Assembly (NCBI RefSeq): GCF_023074185.1
Contig: NZ_JADPKY010000071.1
Location: forward strand, 98,920 to 162,919
From: Bradyrhizobium sp. 132
GTDB taxonomy: Bacteria > Pseudomonadota > Alphaproteobacteria > Rhizobiales > Xanthobacteraceae
Reading direction: 5' to 3'
DNA length: 64,000 nt
In this document: one piece after another, positions 26,553-35,873 of the stretch
Layout of the letters: every line of letters begins with the position of its first letter
Numbering within the stretch: the stretch's first letter is position 1
The notes under the pieces: generated by a model
The model's database searches: none
What the model saw: only the letters and a program-made list of their open reading frames with translations
Told to the model about the DNA's origin: nothing
Translations under genes and position numbers: made by a program

Positions 26553-26954
26553 TTGGCGGTTAATATGTTGAACATCGACGGCCTGGGGCGGCTCGATCAG
26601 GATGCCCCGGTGGTGATGCTGAATCTGATGCGCTTCCACGAGCGTTCGCGCGACGGCGACGGATCCGGCTGGGACGCCTACTTGCGCTACAGCGCCGTCA
26701 CAGTGCCCATGATCAAGGCGTGCGGCGGCACGCTGCTCTGGACCGGCGACGCCAAGGCGGTCGCGCTCGGCGCGCAGCGGGGCAACGATTGGGATTTCGC
26801 GGCGCTGGTCTATTATCCCACCGTCGCGGCTTTCCTCGCCATGATGACGTCAGAAGCCTATGAGACGGAGGCCGACCCGCATCGCGTCAACGGCTGCGCG
26901 GAGCACGTCATCATTGCGACGAGCGAGGCGTACAGCAAGTTCAAGATCGGCTGA
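26553..26954 (+). CDS. DUF1330-like small protein
   Basis: 133 residues, TTG start with a GGAGG ribosome site 6 bases ahead (an in-frame ATG lies 12 bases later). The ferredoxin-like DUF1330/EthD-type pattern is seen: DQDAPVVMLNLMRFHE, then YLRYSAVTVPMIKACGGTLLWTGDAKAVALGAQRGNDWDFAALVYYPTVAAFLAMMTSEAYE. Function is not known. It sits between two paralogous DMT transporters and is convergent with the second one, leaving 13 bases between the stops. Confidence 0.8.
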   Translation: MAVNMLNIDGLGRLDQDAPVVMLNLMRFHERSRDGDGSGWDAYLRYSAVTVPMIKACGGTLLWTGDAKAVALGAQRGNDWDFAALVYYPTVAAFLAMMTSEAYETEADPHRVNGCAEHVIIATSEAYSKFKIG

Positions 26955-26967
26955 CGTTGGGCGTCAG

Positions 26968-27900
26968 TTATGTCGTCTGCTTCCGCGACGCCACGAACAC
27001 GCCGGCCAGGACCAGCGCAAAACCGATGAAGTGGAACGCCCGCGGGTTTTCGCCGAGGAACGCCATCGCCATGATCGAGCCGAACACCGGCACGACATGG
27101 AAGAACGGTGCGGCGCGGTTGGCGCCGATCAGGCGGACACCACGGTTGAAGCAGAGATAGGCGAGCGTCGAGGGGAACACCGCGACATAGAACAGGGTCA
27201 GGAGGTTTGGTCCGTCGAGCTTCATCACGGGACGTGCGGACAGCTCCCAGATCTCCAGCGGAATGAGACAGGCCGCACCGCAGCCGAAAGTGAAGGCGAG
27301 GAACGACAGGCCGTGCATCGGCGGCCGCTTCAGTGTCAGCACCGAATACAGCGCGAAGATGATTAGCGCGACGATGAAGATGAGGTCGCCCTTGTTGAAA
27401 TCGATGTTCGACAGCGTGGTGAAATCGCCATGCAGCAGGATGATCAGCACGCCGCACATCGAGAGCAGCACGCCAAAAGCCTGCGCCGCGGTGAGCCTGA
27501 TACCGAGGATGGCCAGCGACCACAGCGCCACGACCAGCGGTGCGGCCGATTGCAACAGGAGAGTATTGAGCGCCTGCGTATGCTCCAGCGCCCAATATTG
27601 CAGAGTGTTGAAGGCGCCGATGCCCGTGATCGAGAGCGTGACCATCAGGCCGAGCTTGCCGCGGATCGCGGGCCAGTCCTGCGCCAGATGTTTCCAGGCG
27701 AACGGCAGCACCAGCAGGAAGGCGAAGAACCAGCGCAGGAAGGACAGCGTGACCGGCGGGATGTGGCCGGCGGCGAGCCGCCCGACGATGGCATTGCCGG
27801 CCCAGCACAGCGCGGTGATGCTGAGCAGCAGGTAAGGCTGGTTGGCGATCCAGCCGTGACCGGATGTTTCCGCGCTTGTGGTCTGGCCGGTGGCGGACAT
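26968..27900 (-). CDS. DMT-superfamily (EamA) transporter, paralogue 2
   Basis: 310 residues, ten predicted membrane segments in two EamA repeats. WIANQPYLLLSITALCWAGNAIVGRLAAGHIPPVTLSFLRW at the N-terminus and FPSTLAYLCFNRGVRLIGANRAAPFFHVVPVFGSIMAMAFLGE at the C-terminus match paralogue 1 nearly position by position. The pair probably arose by tandem duplication with the DUF1330 gene caught between. No substrate can be given. Confidence 0.9.
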   Translation of the reverse strand: MSATGQTTSAETSGHGWIANQPYLLLSITALCWAGNAIVGRLAAGHIPPVTLSFLRWFFAFLLVLPFAWKHLAQDWPAIRGKLGLMVTLSITGIGAFNTLQYWALEHTQALNTLLLQSAAPLVVALWSLAILGIRLTAAQAFGVLLSMCGVLIILLHGDFTTLSNIDFNKGDLIFIVALIIFALYSVLTLKRPPMHGLSFLAFTFGCGAACLIPLEIWELSARPVMKLDGPNLLTLFYVAVFPSTLAYLCFNRGVRLIGANRAAPFFHVVPVFGSIMAMAFLGENPRAFHFIGFALVLAGVFVASRKQTT

Positions 27901-28326
27901 TGTGATTGTTATGGCCCCGCGTCATGCGCCGAAGCCTTCCGGCCCGGCGTTGTCCGGGCCGGCGCGTGGCCCGGCTCCTCTCAAAGACACGGAAATCGAG
28001 GCTGCATCAACGGGGGGCGGATGCATCGCGACCATGCAGCGGCAGATGCGGCGCCTTACGCTTTGGTCGAAGCTATCGCACGGCCTCGGAATATTTCTGG
28101 ATTTTCAGGGGATATCAAAGGCTTGGGATGGGCCTCGGGCCTCGAAAAAGCCCCGTTCTTGCTTGCCTAGAGAGGCTGCTTCCTTTATCCGGTTGGGCTG
28201 CCTCGCGTGCGAACGGCCTCTGGTCGGGAATCAGGCTGGGCGCAGGCATGGTCCCGGAAAAGTGGGTACCGGTTTTCCGTTTGGATCATGCCGCTTACAG
28301 AGAAATCTTCGAAGGATTACCCGCGA
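27901..28326. other. long intergenic leader before purA
   Basis: 426 bases without a convincing gene between the divergent DMT transporter and purA. Open frames here lack coding character and ribosome sites. It contains one palindromic repeat (28246-28291) 35 bases before the purA start. No purine riboswitch or PurR-type box was recognised by eye. Confidence 0.5.
28246..28291. repeat. Rhizobiales-type palindromic repeat before purA
   Basis: GCATGGTCCCGGAAAAGTGG and, after TACC, GGTTTTCCGTTTGGATCATGC form an imperfect palindrome. This sequence type (GCATGATCCCGAAAAGTGG...CCGGTTTTC...GATCATGC) is recalled as a widespread repeat in Bradyrhizobium and related genera. Here it would lie in the 5' leader of purA or in its promoter. 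Confidence 0.7.
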
Positions 28327-29619
28327 ATGGCCAATGTAGTCGTCGTCGGCGCCCAATGGGGCGACGAGGGAAAGGGCAAGATCGTCGACTGGTTGTCGGA
28401 GCAGGCGGACATCGTGGTCCGCTTCCAGGGCGGCCATAACGCCGGCCATACGCTGGTAATCAACGGCGAGACCTACAAGCTGGCGCTGCTGCCGTCCGGC
28501 GTGCTGCGGCCGTCGAAACTCGCCGTCATCGGCAATGGCGTGGTGTTCGATCCGCAGGCTTTCCTCGACGAAGTTGCAAAACTGAAGGGACAGGGCGTCG
28601 CCATCAGCCCGGACAACCTGCGCATCGCGGAGAACGTCACACTGATCCTGCCGTTGCATCGCGAGCTCGACGCCCTGCGCGAATCCTCCAACGCCGCGAC
28701 CGCGATCGGCACCACCCGTCGCGGCATCGGGCCGGCTTACGAAGACAAGGTCGGCCGCCGTGCCATCCGCTTGATGGACCTCGCCGATCTCGACACGCTC
28801 CCGCACAAGATCGACCGGCTGCTTGCTCACCACAATGCATTACGCCGCGGCCTCAATCTGCCGGAGTTCGATGGCAAGGCCATCCAGGACGAATTGACCG
28901 CGTTCGCGCCGCAGCTGCTGCCCTATGCCGAGACGGTGTGGCGGCTGCTCGACATCAAGCGGCGCGAGGGCAAACGCATCCTGTTCGAGGGTGCGCAGGG
29001 CGCGCTGCTCGACGTCGACCACGGCACCTATCCCTATGTGACGTCGTCCAACACGGTGGCGGCGCAAGCGGCGACCGGCACCGGCATGGGCCCGGGCGCG
29101 GTCGGCTATGTGCTCGGCATCTGCAAAGCCTACACGACGCGCGTCGGCCAGGGTCCGTTCCCGACCGAACTCAACAACGAGATCGGCGAGGAGATCGGTC
29201 GCCGCGGCAAGGAATTCGGCGTCAACACCGGCCGCAAGCGCCGCTGCGGCTGGTTCGATGCCGTCTTGGTCCGGCAGACTGTCCGCACCTGCGGCATCAC
29301 CGGTCTGGCGCTGACGAAACTCGACATTCTCGACGGCTTCGATTCGATCGACGTCTGCACCGGCTACATGCTGGACGGCAAGGAAATCGACCATCTGCCG
29401 GCGGGCGAAGGCGCCCAGGCCCGGGTCGAGCCGATCTACGAGACCATCGAAGGCTGGAAGGAGCCGACCGCAAACGGCCGTTCCTGGGCCGACCTGCCGG
29501 CCCAGGCCATCAAATATGTCCGCCGGATCGAGGAATTGGTGGGGTGCCCCGTCGCGCTGCTTTCCACCAGCCCCGAACGCGAGGATACTATTCTGGTGCA
29601 AAATCCGTTTGAGGCTTAA
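28327..29619 (+). CDS. purA: adenylosuccinate synthetase
   Basis: 430 residues, full length. It makes adenylosuccinate from IMP, aspartate and GTP, the first step from IMP to AMP. The GTP loop [20 protein letters not shown] begins at residue 4; the catalytic Asp and His are in GDEGKGK and GGHNAGHT. Further signatures are [17 protein letters not shown] and GTGMGPG...[13 protein letters not shown], and [11 protein letters not shown] near residue 300. The frame is open 40 codons upstream, but family length and motif position fix the start at 28327. Confidence 0.97.
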   Translation: MANVVVVGAQWGDEGKGKIVDWLSEQADIVVRFQGGHNAGHTLVINGETYKLALLPSGVLRPSKLAVIGNGVVFDPQAFLDEVAKLKGQGVAISPDNLRIAENVTLILPLHRELDALRESSNAATAIGTTRRGIGPAYEDKVGRRAIRLMDLADLDTLPHKIDRLLAHHNALRRGLNLPEFDGKAIQDELTAFAPQLLPYAETVWRLLDIKRREGKRILFEGAQGALLDVDHGTYPYVTSSNTVAAQAATGTGMGPGAVGYVLGICKAYTTRVGQGPFPTELNNEIGEEIGRRGKEFGVNTGRKRRCGWFDAVLVRQTVRTCGITGLALTKLDILDGFDSIDVCTGYMLDGKEIDHLPAGEGAQARVEPIYETIEGWKEPTANGRSWADLPAQAIKYVRRIEELVGCPVALLSTSPEREDTILVQNPFEA

Positions 29620-29655
29620 CGATATCTTACCGGGACGTGCGCTAGTTGAGTTGAA

Positions 29656-31275
29656 ATGGCTGATTACTATCCGCTGATCGCCCGCGCTATTGCAGCCCTG
29701 GACCCCAACGCTCCCGGCGAGAGCCGTCGCGCGCTCTACGAGCGGGCGCGCACGGCGCTGATCGCGCAGCTCCGCAGCGTGCAGCCGCCGCTCTCCGAAT
29801 CCGAGATCACCCGCGAACGGCTGTCCCTGGAAGAGGCCGTCCGCAAGGTCGAATCGGAAGCTGCCCAGCGTGCCCGCGAGGCCTCGCGCCCCGGTGGCGG
29901 TGCCCGCAGCAGCGGCAGCGGCGATGCCTTCCGCCGCGCCAGCACCCGCGCCACCGAGGGCAACTCGCCCGCGCCCCAAGCCGCTGCCCCGCCGCGCACC
30001 CGTCCGGCTCCGCCGCCGCCGCGCGCCGACCGGCCGTCCTTCAACGTCGATGACCAGGGCGACGCCCCGCGTGCGCCGCGGGCTCCGCGTTTCGACGCGC
30101 CGCGCCAGTCGGGTCCGTCGGCACCGCCGCCGATGCCGGAGCCGCCTCCGCCGGCCGGACGTGATCGCGCCAGTGGGCGCCGTCAGCCGGACGTCGGGCC
30201 GCCGTTGCCGCCTGCACCGGGCGTACGCGGCTTCCGTGACATCACGGCCGACGCCAATGATCTCGGCGGCGCCGCCGCGCAGGCCAACCGTGCCGCGCGC
30301 CGCACCTACGCCAACGTGCCTTCGCCCTCTCCGGAATTCGACCGACTCGAGCCGAGCCTGGAAAATCGCGCCGCCGGGGAGGCGCCTTATTCCTACGACG
30401 AATCGATCGAGGAAGCGGAGCGCTACGCGCCGCAGTCGCAGTCGCCATCGCAGCGTCCGCACATCCCGGTTCTCGACCGCAATACCAAGAAGAAGCGCGC
30501 CCGCACCGGCTCCGTTTTTCCGTTCAAGAGCGCAATCGCCGTCGGCATCGTGCTGATCCTGGTCGGTGCCGGCATCCTCTGGGGCAAGCAGCTGGTCCAG
30601 ACCGCGAGCGGCCTGTTCAAGTCTTCGCCGACGCAGGTGGTGGAGGCGCCGAGGGATTCGTCGCAGCCGCAGAGCAAGCCGAAGATTCCGGATCGCGTCG
30701 GCCAGCCTTCAGCCAGCGACCAGCCGGTCGCGCCGGTGGCGCAGAAGGTCGTGCTCTATGACGAGGATCCGTCCGATCCCAAGGGCAAGCAATATGTCGG
30801 CTCGGTGGTGTGGCGGCTCGAGCCGATCAAGGCGTCCGGCAACCAGAAGGCCGACGTCGCCGTGCGCGCCGACATCGAGATCCCCGATCGCAAGTTCAAG
30901 ATGACGATGTCGTTCCGCCGCAACACCGACTCGTCGCTGCCGGCGAGTCACACCGCGGAATTGACCTTCATCCTGCCGCCAGATTTCCCGGGCGGCAGCG
31001 TCTCCAACGTGCCCGGCATTTTGATGAAGTCGAACGAGCAAGCCCGCGGCACGCCGCTCGCAGGTCTCGCGGTCAAGGTCACCGACGGCTTCTTCCTGGT
31101 CGGCCTCTCCAACGTCGATGCCGACCGCAGCCGCAACGTCCAGCTCCTGAAGGAGCGCTCCTGGTTCGACGTGCCCCTGGTCTACGCCAACCAGCGCCGC
31201 GCAATCATCGCCATCGAGAAGGGTGCTCCCGGCGAGCGCGCCTTCAACGACGCCTTCGCGCAGTGGGGCGACTGA
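29656..31275 (+). CDS. proline-rich single-pass membrane protein of unknown function
   Basis: 539 residues. The N-terminal 75 residues (MADYYPLIARAIAALDPNAP, then RRALYERARTALIAQLRSVQPP and a helical acidic stretch) look folded. Residues 80-200 are a low-complexity linker rich in Pro, Ala and Arg. One membrane segment (FKSAIAVGIVLILVGAGILWG) lies near residue 293. The C-terminal 170 residues form a conserved-looking beta-rich domain (KVVLYDEDPSDPKGKQYVGSVVWRLEPI...FKMTMSFRRNTDSSLPASHTAELTFILPPDFPGG). The layout suggests cytoplasmic N-terminus, membrane anchor and periplasmic domain. Similar proteins appear after purA in Bradyrhizobium as far as I recall. I do not recognise a function. Confidence 0.8.
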   Translation: MADYYPLIARAIAALDPNAPGESRRALYERARTALIAQLRSVQPPLSESEITRERLSLEEAVRKVESEAAQRAREASRPGGGARSSGSGDAFRRASTRATEGNSPAPQAAAPPRTRPAPPPPRADRPSFNVDDQGDAPRAPRAPRFDAPRQSGPSAPPPMPEPPPPAGRDRASGRRQPDVGPPLPPAPGVRGFRDITADANDLGGAAAQANRAARRTYANVPSPSPEFDRLEPSLENRAAGEAPYSYDESIEEAERYAPQSQSPSQRPHIPVLDRNTKKKRARTGSVFPFKSAIAVGIVLILVGAGILWGKQLVQTASGLFKSSPTQVVEAPRDSSQPQSKPKIPDRVGQPSASDQPVAPVAQKVVLYDEDPSDPKGKQYVGSVVWRLEPIKASGNQKADVAVRADIEIPDRKFKMTMSFRRNTDSSLPASHTAELTFILPPDFPGGSVSNVPGILMKSNEQARGTPLAGLAVKVTDGFFLVGLSNVDADRSRNVQLLKERSWFDVPLVYANQRRAIIAIEKGAPGERAFNDAFAQWGD

Positions 31276-31292
31276 GGTCGCGCCTGACTGTC

Positions 31293-31320
31293 GTTCACCT
31301 TTCCCTCCGGAGAGGTGAAC
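31293..31320 (+). terminator. hairpin downstream of the proline-rich membrane protein
   Basis: GTTCACCT and AGGTGAAC form an 8-bp stem around a 12-base loop, 17 bases after the stop codon. No T-run follows, so termination here is only a possibility. Confidence 0.35.
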
Positions 31321-31356
31321 CGGGCATTCAACGATCCAACCGAAATTGAACCGGCG

Positions 31357-31632
31357 CTATTGAGCAGCAGCTTCTCGTTTGCGCGATCCTGTCGCGGCTG
31401 CGTGCTCGCGGTCCATCACGGCACGACAGCCGGGGCTGACCTGCGCCTTTTTGTGAACCATGCAGGCCCTGATCCTGGGGATGTCGGGGATTTCACTCGA
31501 GCAGAGCCGCATGGCATCGCCGGAGCACATCTGTTGCGCTTCGGACGAGAAGGCGAGGCCGGGCGATGTCTGGAATGCGACGGCGGTGGTGGCGATGGCG
31601 AAGAGAGTTGCGATGGTCTGATAGCGTGTCAT
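31357..31632 (-). CDS. small secreted Cys-repeat protein 1
   Basis: 91 residues. Signal peptide about 1-28 (TRYQTIATLFAIATTAVAFQ, ending GLAFS). The mature part has four cysteines in the spacing of a GLG1-like Cys-rich repeat: QQMCSGDAMRLCSSEIPDIPRIRACMVHKKAQVSPGCRAVMD. The basic tail (TGSRKREAAAQ) is probably disordered. It is clearly related to the protein at 32161-32406. Function unknown; such small exported proteins are frequent in Bradyrhizobium. Confidence 0.8.
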   Translation of the reverse strand: MTRYQTIATLFAIATTAVAFQTSPGLAFSSEAQQMCSGDAMRLCSSEIPDIPRIRACMVHKKAQVSPGCRAVMDREHAAATGSRKREAAAQ

Positions 31633-31892
31633 GCAGAATGCGTCCCCGAGTTCCGTGGGCTTGAGCCACTTGGTTTTTGGGGCGCCGCACGCGGCTTGAT
31701 CTGCCGCATGTCACAGCCTTCACGCCGGGACCTCAATCCCGCATGTGGTCGCTCGATCTCTCGTGATGTGCGAATCGAAAAGTGCTGCGCCGCCCGAGCC
31801 AAGTATGCGCCATTGTCACGCGGCCGCAATGGGACGCAAAAAGGAATTCGCAATTGTTGCGTGCACGTCACGCACAAAAACGGCGCGCGCGA

Positions 31893-32123
31893 TCAGATCA
31901 ACCGATCGGAGGATACGCGCGCTTGTTCCGCGTCGCCCGCGCCAAGCCCTGCGGCGTGTTCCTCGACGGCGGTGACACCTCTTGCTGTGAGTTCGAACAA
32001 ATCGCCATCTTTCATCACGTAACCGTCGGCGATCAGCTGTCCCACCTTGCCTTGCCGATCGTCGGCGAAGGCAACGGACTGACTGATGTCCCTGAGGATC
32101 GAGAGCTGTTCGTCGCGCAACAT
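31893..32123 (-). CDS. small protein, winged-helix-like, function unknown
   Basis: 76 residues, start preceded by GGAGAG. The sequence MLRDEQLSILRDISQSVAFA continues with DDRQGKVGQLIADGYVMKDGDLFELTARGVTAVEE, which has the rhythm of a small winged helix (helix, helix, then LIADGYV...L..LT..G wing). The frame is open upstream to 32321, but that stretch lies over the 3' part of the neighbouring gene and is not protein-like. It lies between the two related secreted Cys-repeat genes on the same strand. Function not recognised. Confidence 0.7.
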   Translation of the reverse strand: MLRDEQLSILRDISQSVAFADDRQGKVGQLIADGYVMKDGDLFELTARGVTAVEEHAAGLGAGDAEQARVSSDRLI

Positions 32124-32160
32124 GGCTTCACTCTCCGTTCGAGCGGAATGGTTCCGGTCC

Positions 32161-32406
32161 TTACATGCCGTGGCTCTGAAACACCTTTTTGCAAGAGCGC
32201 GACAGCTTGGCTCTGTTGGCCTGCAAGCAGCCTTGTACCGCCGTGTCGTTGCCGAGCTCTTTTCGGCACAGCCGCGAAGCATCGCGCGAGCAGGCCTGCT
32301 GTTCCTGCGGGGTGCCGCCATGACCTTGCGCGCGCGCAGGCAGGCTCGACAGGCCGGTCAGGACCGTCAGCGCGATCGTCGTCAGAAAGAACAGTTCGCG
32401 GGACAT
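32161..32406 (-). CDS. small secreted Cys-repeat protein 2
   Basis: 81 residues. The signal peptide is SRELFFLTTIALTVLTGLSS ending PARAQG. The mature part QQACSRDASRLCRKELGNDTAVQGCLQANRAKLSRSCKKVF has the same four-Cys spacing as the protein at 31357-31632, with the C...D..RLC........C...N...LS..C pattern of GLG1-type Cys-rich repeats. The ATG at 32406 has GGAG 8 bases upstream. Probably periplasmic with two disulfides; role unknown. Confidence 0.8.
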   Translation of the reverse strand: MSRELFFLTTIALTVLTGLSSLPARAQGHGGTPQEQQACSRDASRLCRKELGNDTAVQGCLQANRAKLSRSCKKVFQSHGM

Positions 32407-32549
32407 CTGCGGCTCCAAATCTGACAGGTGACTTTCAAGTCCTGTCTGAACTCGTCGCTATGCCGCTTGTTCCCAAGGGCAGAGCCCGCATCCCGCTATT
32501 CAAGGTTCCCGCGGCACTGCTATAACAGGGCGAAGGATGGGGGTGGTTG

Positions 32550-32975
32550 ATGAAACGCTATCTGGTGTTTGCGCTGGTTGGCCCGTTCGTGGGCGGGTTC
32601 CTGCTGCTGCTGACGACGACTTATCAGTCCGGCTATTGGGCCCAGACCAACCTCGGCGAGGTCGGCAAGCTGTTCGCAGTGTTCTTCAAATCGCTGCAAT
32701 ACAGTTATCTGTTCGGCTTCCTGCCCTCGCTGATGCTCGGCGCGGTCGACGATATTCTGGTCCACGTCCGCCGGATCGGCCCGGTGCTGCGGATGCTGCT
32801 GGTCGGCGTGTTCGCTTTCATCCTGGCCTCCCTGACTTACAGTTCGCGTGGGCCGGATTCGGGCGCGGTGCAGTTGATCCTGTACGGCCTCGTCGGGTTC
32901 GTGCCGGCGGTGATTTCATCCTGGCTCGTGCATAAATATGTCGAGGAGCCGCTGCCGGCGGCGGCGCGGAGCTGA
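32550..32975 (+). CDS. small integral membrane protein (DUF5413-like)
   Basis: 141 residues with about four membrane segments: KRYLVFALVGPFVGGFLLLL, LFAVFFKSLQYSYLFGFLPSLMLGAVDDIL, LRMLLVGVFAFILASLTY, and AVQLILYGLVGFVPAVISSWLVH. I recall the family as DUF5413 of Bradyrhizobium. Function unknown. A preceding in-frame TTG adds one codon. Confidence 0.75.
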   Translation: MKRYLVFALVGPFVGGFLLLLTTTYQSGYWAQTNLGEVGKLFAVFFKSLQYSYLFGFLPSLMLGAVDDILVHVRRIGPVLRMLLVGVFAFILASLTYSSRGPDSGAVQLILYGLVGFVPAVISSWLVHKYVEEPLPAAARS

Positions 32976-33037
32976 GCGCACGACCCCTTGATCAGGCCGC
33001 AGCAACCTCAGCCGCGCTGGCGCGTTGCCTTGAGATC

Positions 33038-33595
33038 ATGACCATGTCCGATGACGATATTCTTGCTCCACGCCGATCCCGTTCGGGAAGCCGCTCGGGC
33101 GCGGCTTCTTCGGGCGCCGAGGGGCGTGGGCCGATCATCGACCAGGACGGTCGCGAGATCCGGCCCGAAACGCTGGAGCAAGGCTTTCGCGAATTTCGCT
33201 TCGAATTCGGCAAAGATAATCCATTTGCTGGCAGCCCGTTCGGCAATCTGACGCGCGAGCAGCGGATCGCGCGGATCGAGGCGATCGCAAAGCTGCTCGA
33301 CGTCGCTTTCGTCCTGCCCGGCACCAATATCCGCTACGGCATCGACGGGCTGATCGGACTGATCCCCATCGTCGGCGACATCATCACGACCGCGATCTCG
33401 CTGTGGCTGGTGCGTGAGGCCCGCGCGCTCGGCGCGCCCTGGTACCTCACCGCGCGCATGCTCGGAAATGTCGCCGTCGACGGCGTCGTCGGCATCGTCC
33501 CGTTCGCGGGCGACGCCTTCGACGTCATGTTCCGCGCCAATATGCGCAACGTGCGCCTGTTGCGCCGCTGGCTCGACAAGCAGCCGCGCACCTGA
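33038..33595 (+). CDS. DUF4112 membrane-associated protein
   Basis: 185 residues. The first 50 are charged and Ser/Arg-rich. From about residue 75, RIEAIAKLLDVAFVLPGTNIRYGIDGLIGLIPIVGDIITTAISLWLV matches DUF4112 with its G-x-D-x-L-I-G-L-I-P-x-V-G-D motif, which is repeated in GVVGIVPFAGDAFDVMFRANMRN. Two hydrophobic stretches suggest membrane insertion. Function not known. An alternative start lies at the second ATG, two codons on. Confidence 0.85.
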   Translation: MTMSDDDILAPRRSRSGSRSGAASSGAEGRGPIIDQDGREIRPETLEQGFREFRFEFGKDNPFAGSPFGNLTREQRIARIEAIAKLLDVAFVLPGTNIRYGIDGLIGLIPIVGDIITTAISLWLVREARALGAPWYLTARMLGNVAVDGVVGIVPFAGDAFDVMFRANMRNVRLLRRWLDKQPRT

Positions 33596-33602
33596 CACTC
33601 CC

Positions 33603-33643
33603 CAAAACGCAAAAAGCGCGACGACCTTTCGGCCATCGCGCCT
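33603..33643 (-). terminator. rho-independent terminator of the minus-strand gene 33694-33987
   Basis: On the minus strand a hairpin with arms GGCGCGATGGCC and GGTCGTCGCGC (a few mismatches) is followed by TTTTTGCGTTTTGG. It lies about 50 bases after the stop of the 97-residue gene and separates it from convergent DUF4112. Confidence 0.6.
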
Positions 33644-33693
33644 TCAGCGCACATCGGAGACTTGCGATAAAGCAGGCTTGCAATAAAGAAAGC

Positions 33694-33987
33694 TTACGCC
33701 GCGTCGGCGTCGGCGTTCTCGACGGGCTCAGGCTTGCGGTGACGGGGCAGCGGGAAGGCTTCGCTCTCGTAAAGCGAGCGGATCCCGTTCTGGTCGAAGC
33801 GCGCTTCCTCGACCTGGAGATAGGCGCCGTTCAGCGAATCCGTCGGCAGCTGCTCCATTGCGAACTGCACGGCTTCGGCCGCGGTACCAAACCGCCGATA
33901 GGTGAAGCCCGCGCGCTTCTTCTTGCGGATCGCGGCGGGAAAGAGTTCGGCGGAGGTGTTGAAGTTGAACGGACGCAGTGGACGCAT
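33694..33987 (-). CDS. conserved small protein of unknown function
   Basis: 97 residues. It begins [20 protein letters not shown] and continues [55 protein letters not shown], with a basic patch followed by an acidic helix. The acidic C-terminus (ENADADAA) looks disordered. Soluble, no signal peptide. I recall similar short proteins across Bradyrhizobium without a known role. The ATG at 33987 has GAGG about 10 bases upstream; a TTG two codons earlier is closer to that site. Confidence 0.7.
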   Translation of the reverse strand: MRPLRPFNFNTSAELFPAAIRKKKRAGFTYRRFGTAAEAVQFAMEQLPTDSLNGAYLQVEEARFDQNGIRSLYESEAFPLPRHRKPEPVENADADAA

Positions 33988-34200
33988 GGTCAAAGACCTC
34001 GTGATCGCTCTGGGGCTTTAAGCGCGTGGGATTTGGACGGGCGGAGGCCACGATCAGGTGGGCCCGCCGCACATGTCATTTTCGTTCTCTAATATAGGCC
34101 GTTTTGACAAAATTGCGACCCCTGCGATGAGAGATGATGAATCCACGCATGGCAGGTCCGCGACTTGGAAAGTCGAAATAATATCAATGGCTTGATTGGT

Positions 34201-34365
34201 TTATAGCTTACCGAGGAGCAGCAGCACGAGCAGCACCACCAGCACGAGGCCGCCGATCCCCATGCCGGAATGGCCCATCCCGTAGCCGTAGCCACCGAAG
34301 CGGCCCGACAGGCCGCCGAGCAGATAAATGATCACCAGGATGATCAGGATGGTCCCAAGCGTCAT
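34201..34365 (-). CDS. DUF3309 small membrane protein
   Basis: 54 residues: MTLGTILIILVIIYLLGGLS, a glycine-rich middle (GRFGGYGYGMGHSGMGIGG) and a second hydrophobic stretch LVLVVLLVLLLLGKL. This is the DUF3309 layout of two membrane segments joined by a Gly/Tyr-rich turn. A GGGAGG ribosome site lies 6 bases before the ATG at 34365. Often stress-induced in alphaproteobacteria; no biochemical role is known. Confidence 0.85.
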   Translation of the reverse strand: MTLGTILIILVIIYLLGGLSGRFGGYGYGMGHSGMGIGGLVLVVLLVLLLLGKL

Positions 34366-34473
34366 GGCATCCTCCCTGGCGGCCGCTGAAACACGATGGT
34401 TGGCCGCACCGCCAAAGAAGAAAAGCACATCGCGTCCCCCGGTTCCATGACGGAACCGGAGGACACGCAACGA

Positions 34474-34893
<420 letters not shown>

Positions 34894-34924
34894 GGGTCTC
34901 CCGTCTTTTTTGGTGATCTCGCGA

Positions 34925-35629
34925 TCAGTTGGTAGCCTTGCTGGCACTCACCAGCGTCGGCTTCTCGATGTAGTTATCCGCGAACAGCTTTTTCAGGTTC
35001 TCGACCTTCGGGAGATCGTTGTAGGCGATATAGGGCTGGTTCGGGTGCAGCGTCAGATAGTCCTGATGATAGGCCTCCGCCGGATAGAACGCCTCCAGCG
35101 CGCCGACCTTGGTCGCGATCGGCTTGCTGAAGACCTTGGCGCCGTTGAGCTGGGCGATATAGGCCTCGGCCACCTTCTTCTGCTCGTCGGAGGTGGTGAA
35201 GATCGCCGAGCGATATTGCGTGCCGCTGTCGGGACCCTGCCGGTTGAGCTGGGTCGGGTCGTGCGCCACCGAGAAGTAGATCTGCAGGATCTTGCCGTAG
35301 GAGATCTTCTTCGGGTCGTATTTGATCTCGACCGATTCCGCATGGCCGGTCCGGCCGCTCGAGACAGTCTGGTAGTCGGCCGTCGCCTTGGTGCCGCCCG
35401 CATAGCCGGAAACCGCGTTGAGGACGCCTGCGGTGTGTTGGAACACGCCCTGCACGCCCCAGAAGCAGCCTCCGGCGATCACGGCGGTTTGGGTCCCGCT
35501 TGCGGGGGCCGCATCCACTGCGGGAGTTGGGATCACGACCGCATCCTCGGCGGCCCGGGTCGGCGCGGCAAAAGCCAGCGTCAGGGCGGTGGTTGCGGCG
35601 AGCAGGGACAGGATGGCAGGTCGGCGCAT
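34925..35629 (-). CDS. msrA: exported peptide-methionine (S)-S-oxide reductase
   Basis: 234 residues. A signal peptide ([20 protein letters not shown], cut after APTRA) precedes the MsrA domain. The catalytic Cys55 is in [44 protein letters not shown] and [22 protein letters not shown] are family hallmarks. No other cysteine exists in the mature protein, so the usual resolving Cys are missing and another reductant is needed. Its export contrasts with cytoplasmic MsrB. The start at 35629 is chosen because it begins the signal peptide. Confidence 0.94.
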   Translation of the reverse strand: MRRPAILSLLAATTALTLAFAAPTRAAEDAVVIPTPAVDAAPASGTQTAVIAGGCFWGVQGVFQHTAGVLNAVSGYAGGTKATADYQTVSSGRTGHAESVEIKYDPKKISYGKILQIYFSVAHDPTQLNRQGPDSGTQYRSAIFTTSDEQKKVAEAYIAQLNGAKVFSKPIATKVGALEAFYPAEAYHQDYLTLHPNQPYIAYNDLPKVENLKKLFADNYIEKPTLVSASKATN

Positions 35630-35873
35630 GGCGATCCTCTTTCGGAAGGTCTGACAGTCTAGGGCGGTTGGAGCCGGGCGAACAGCCTGCCCGGCATTTA
35701 CAGACATTCGAGATACGGGCCGGCCGGGCGATTGTTACGGCCGGACTGACACGAGTCTGTGAAAAACGTGCCTTGGGACAGACCGGCTTGGCGAGGACCG
35801 GAACTCCGCGCTAGATGAACCCGCGCGATCGGTGATCGACCTAAAGAGTGATGGCTGGAGCTGACCTGACAAC

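Noticed and set aside
28246..28326. Riboswitch in the purA leader
   Set aside because: The structured part is a repeat found in other intergenic regions, and no purine or other riboswitch core was recognised.
31629..31877. 82-codon minus-strand frame upstream of Cys-repeat protein 1
   Set aside because: Arg/Pro-rich sequence without motif; this interval is more likely the promoter region of the secreted protein.
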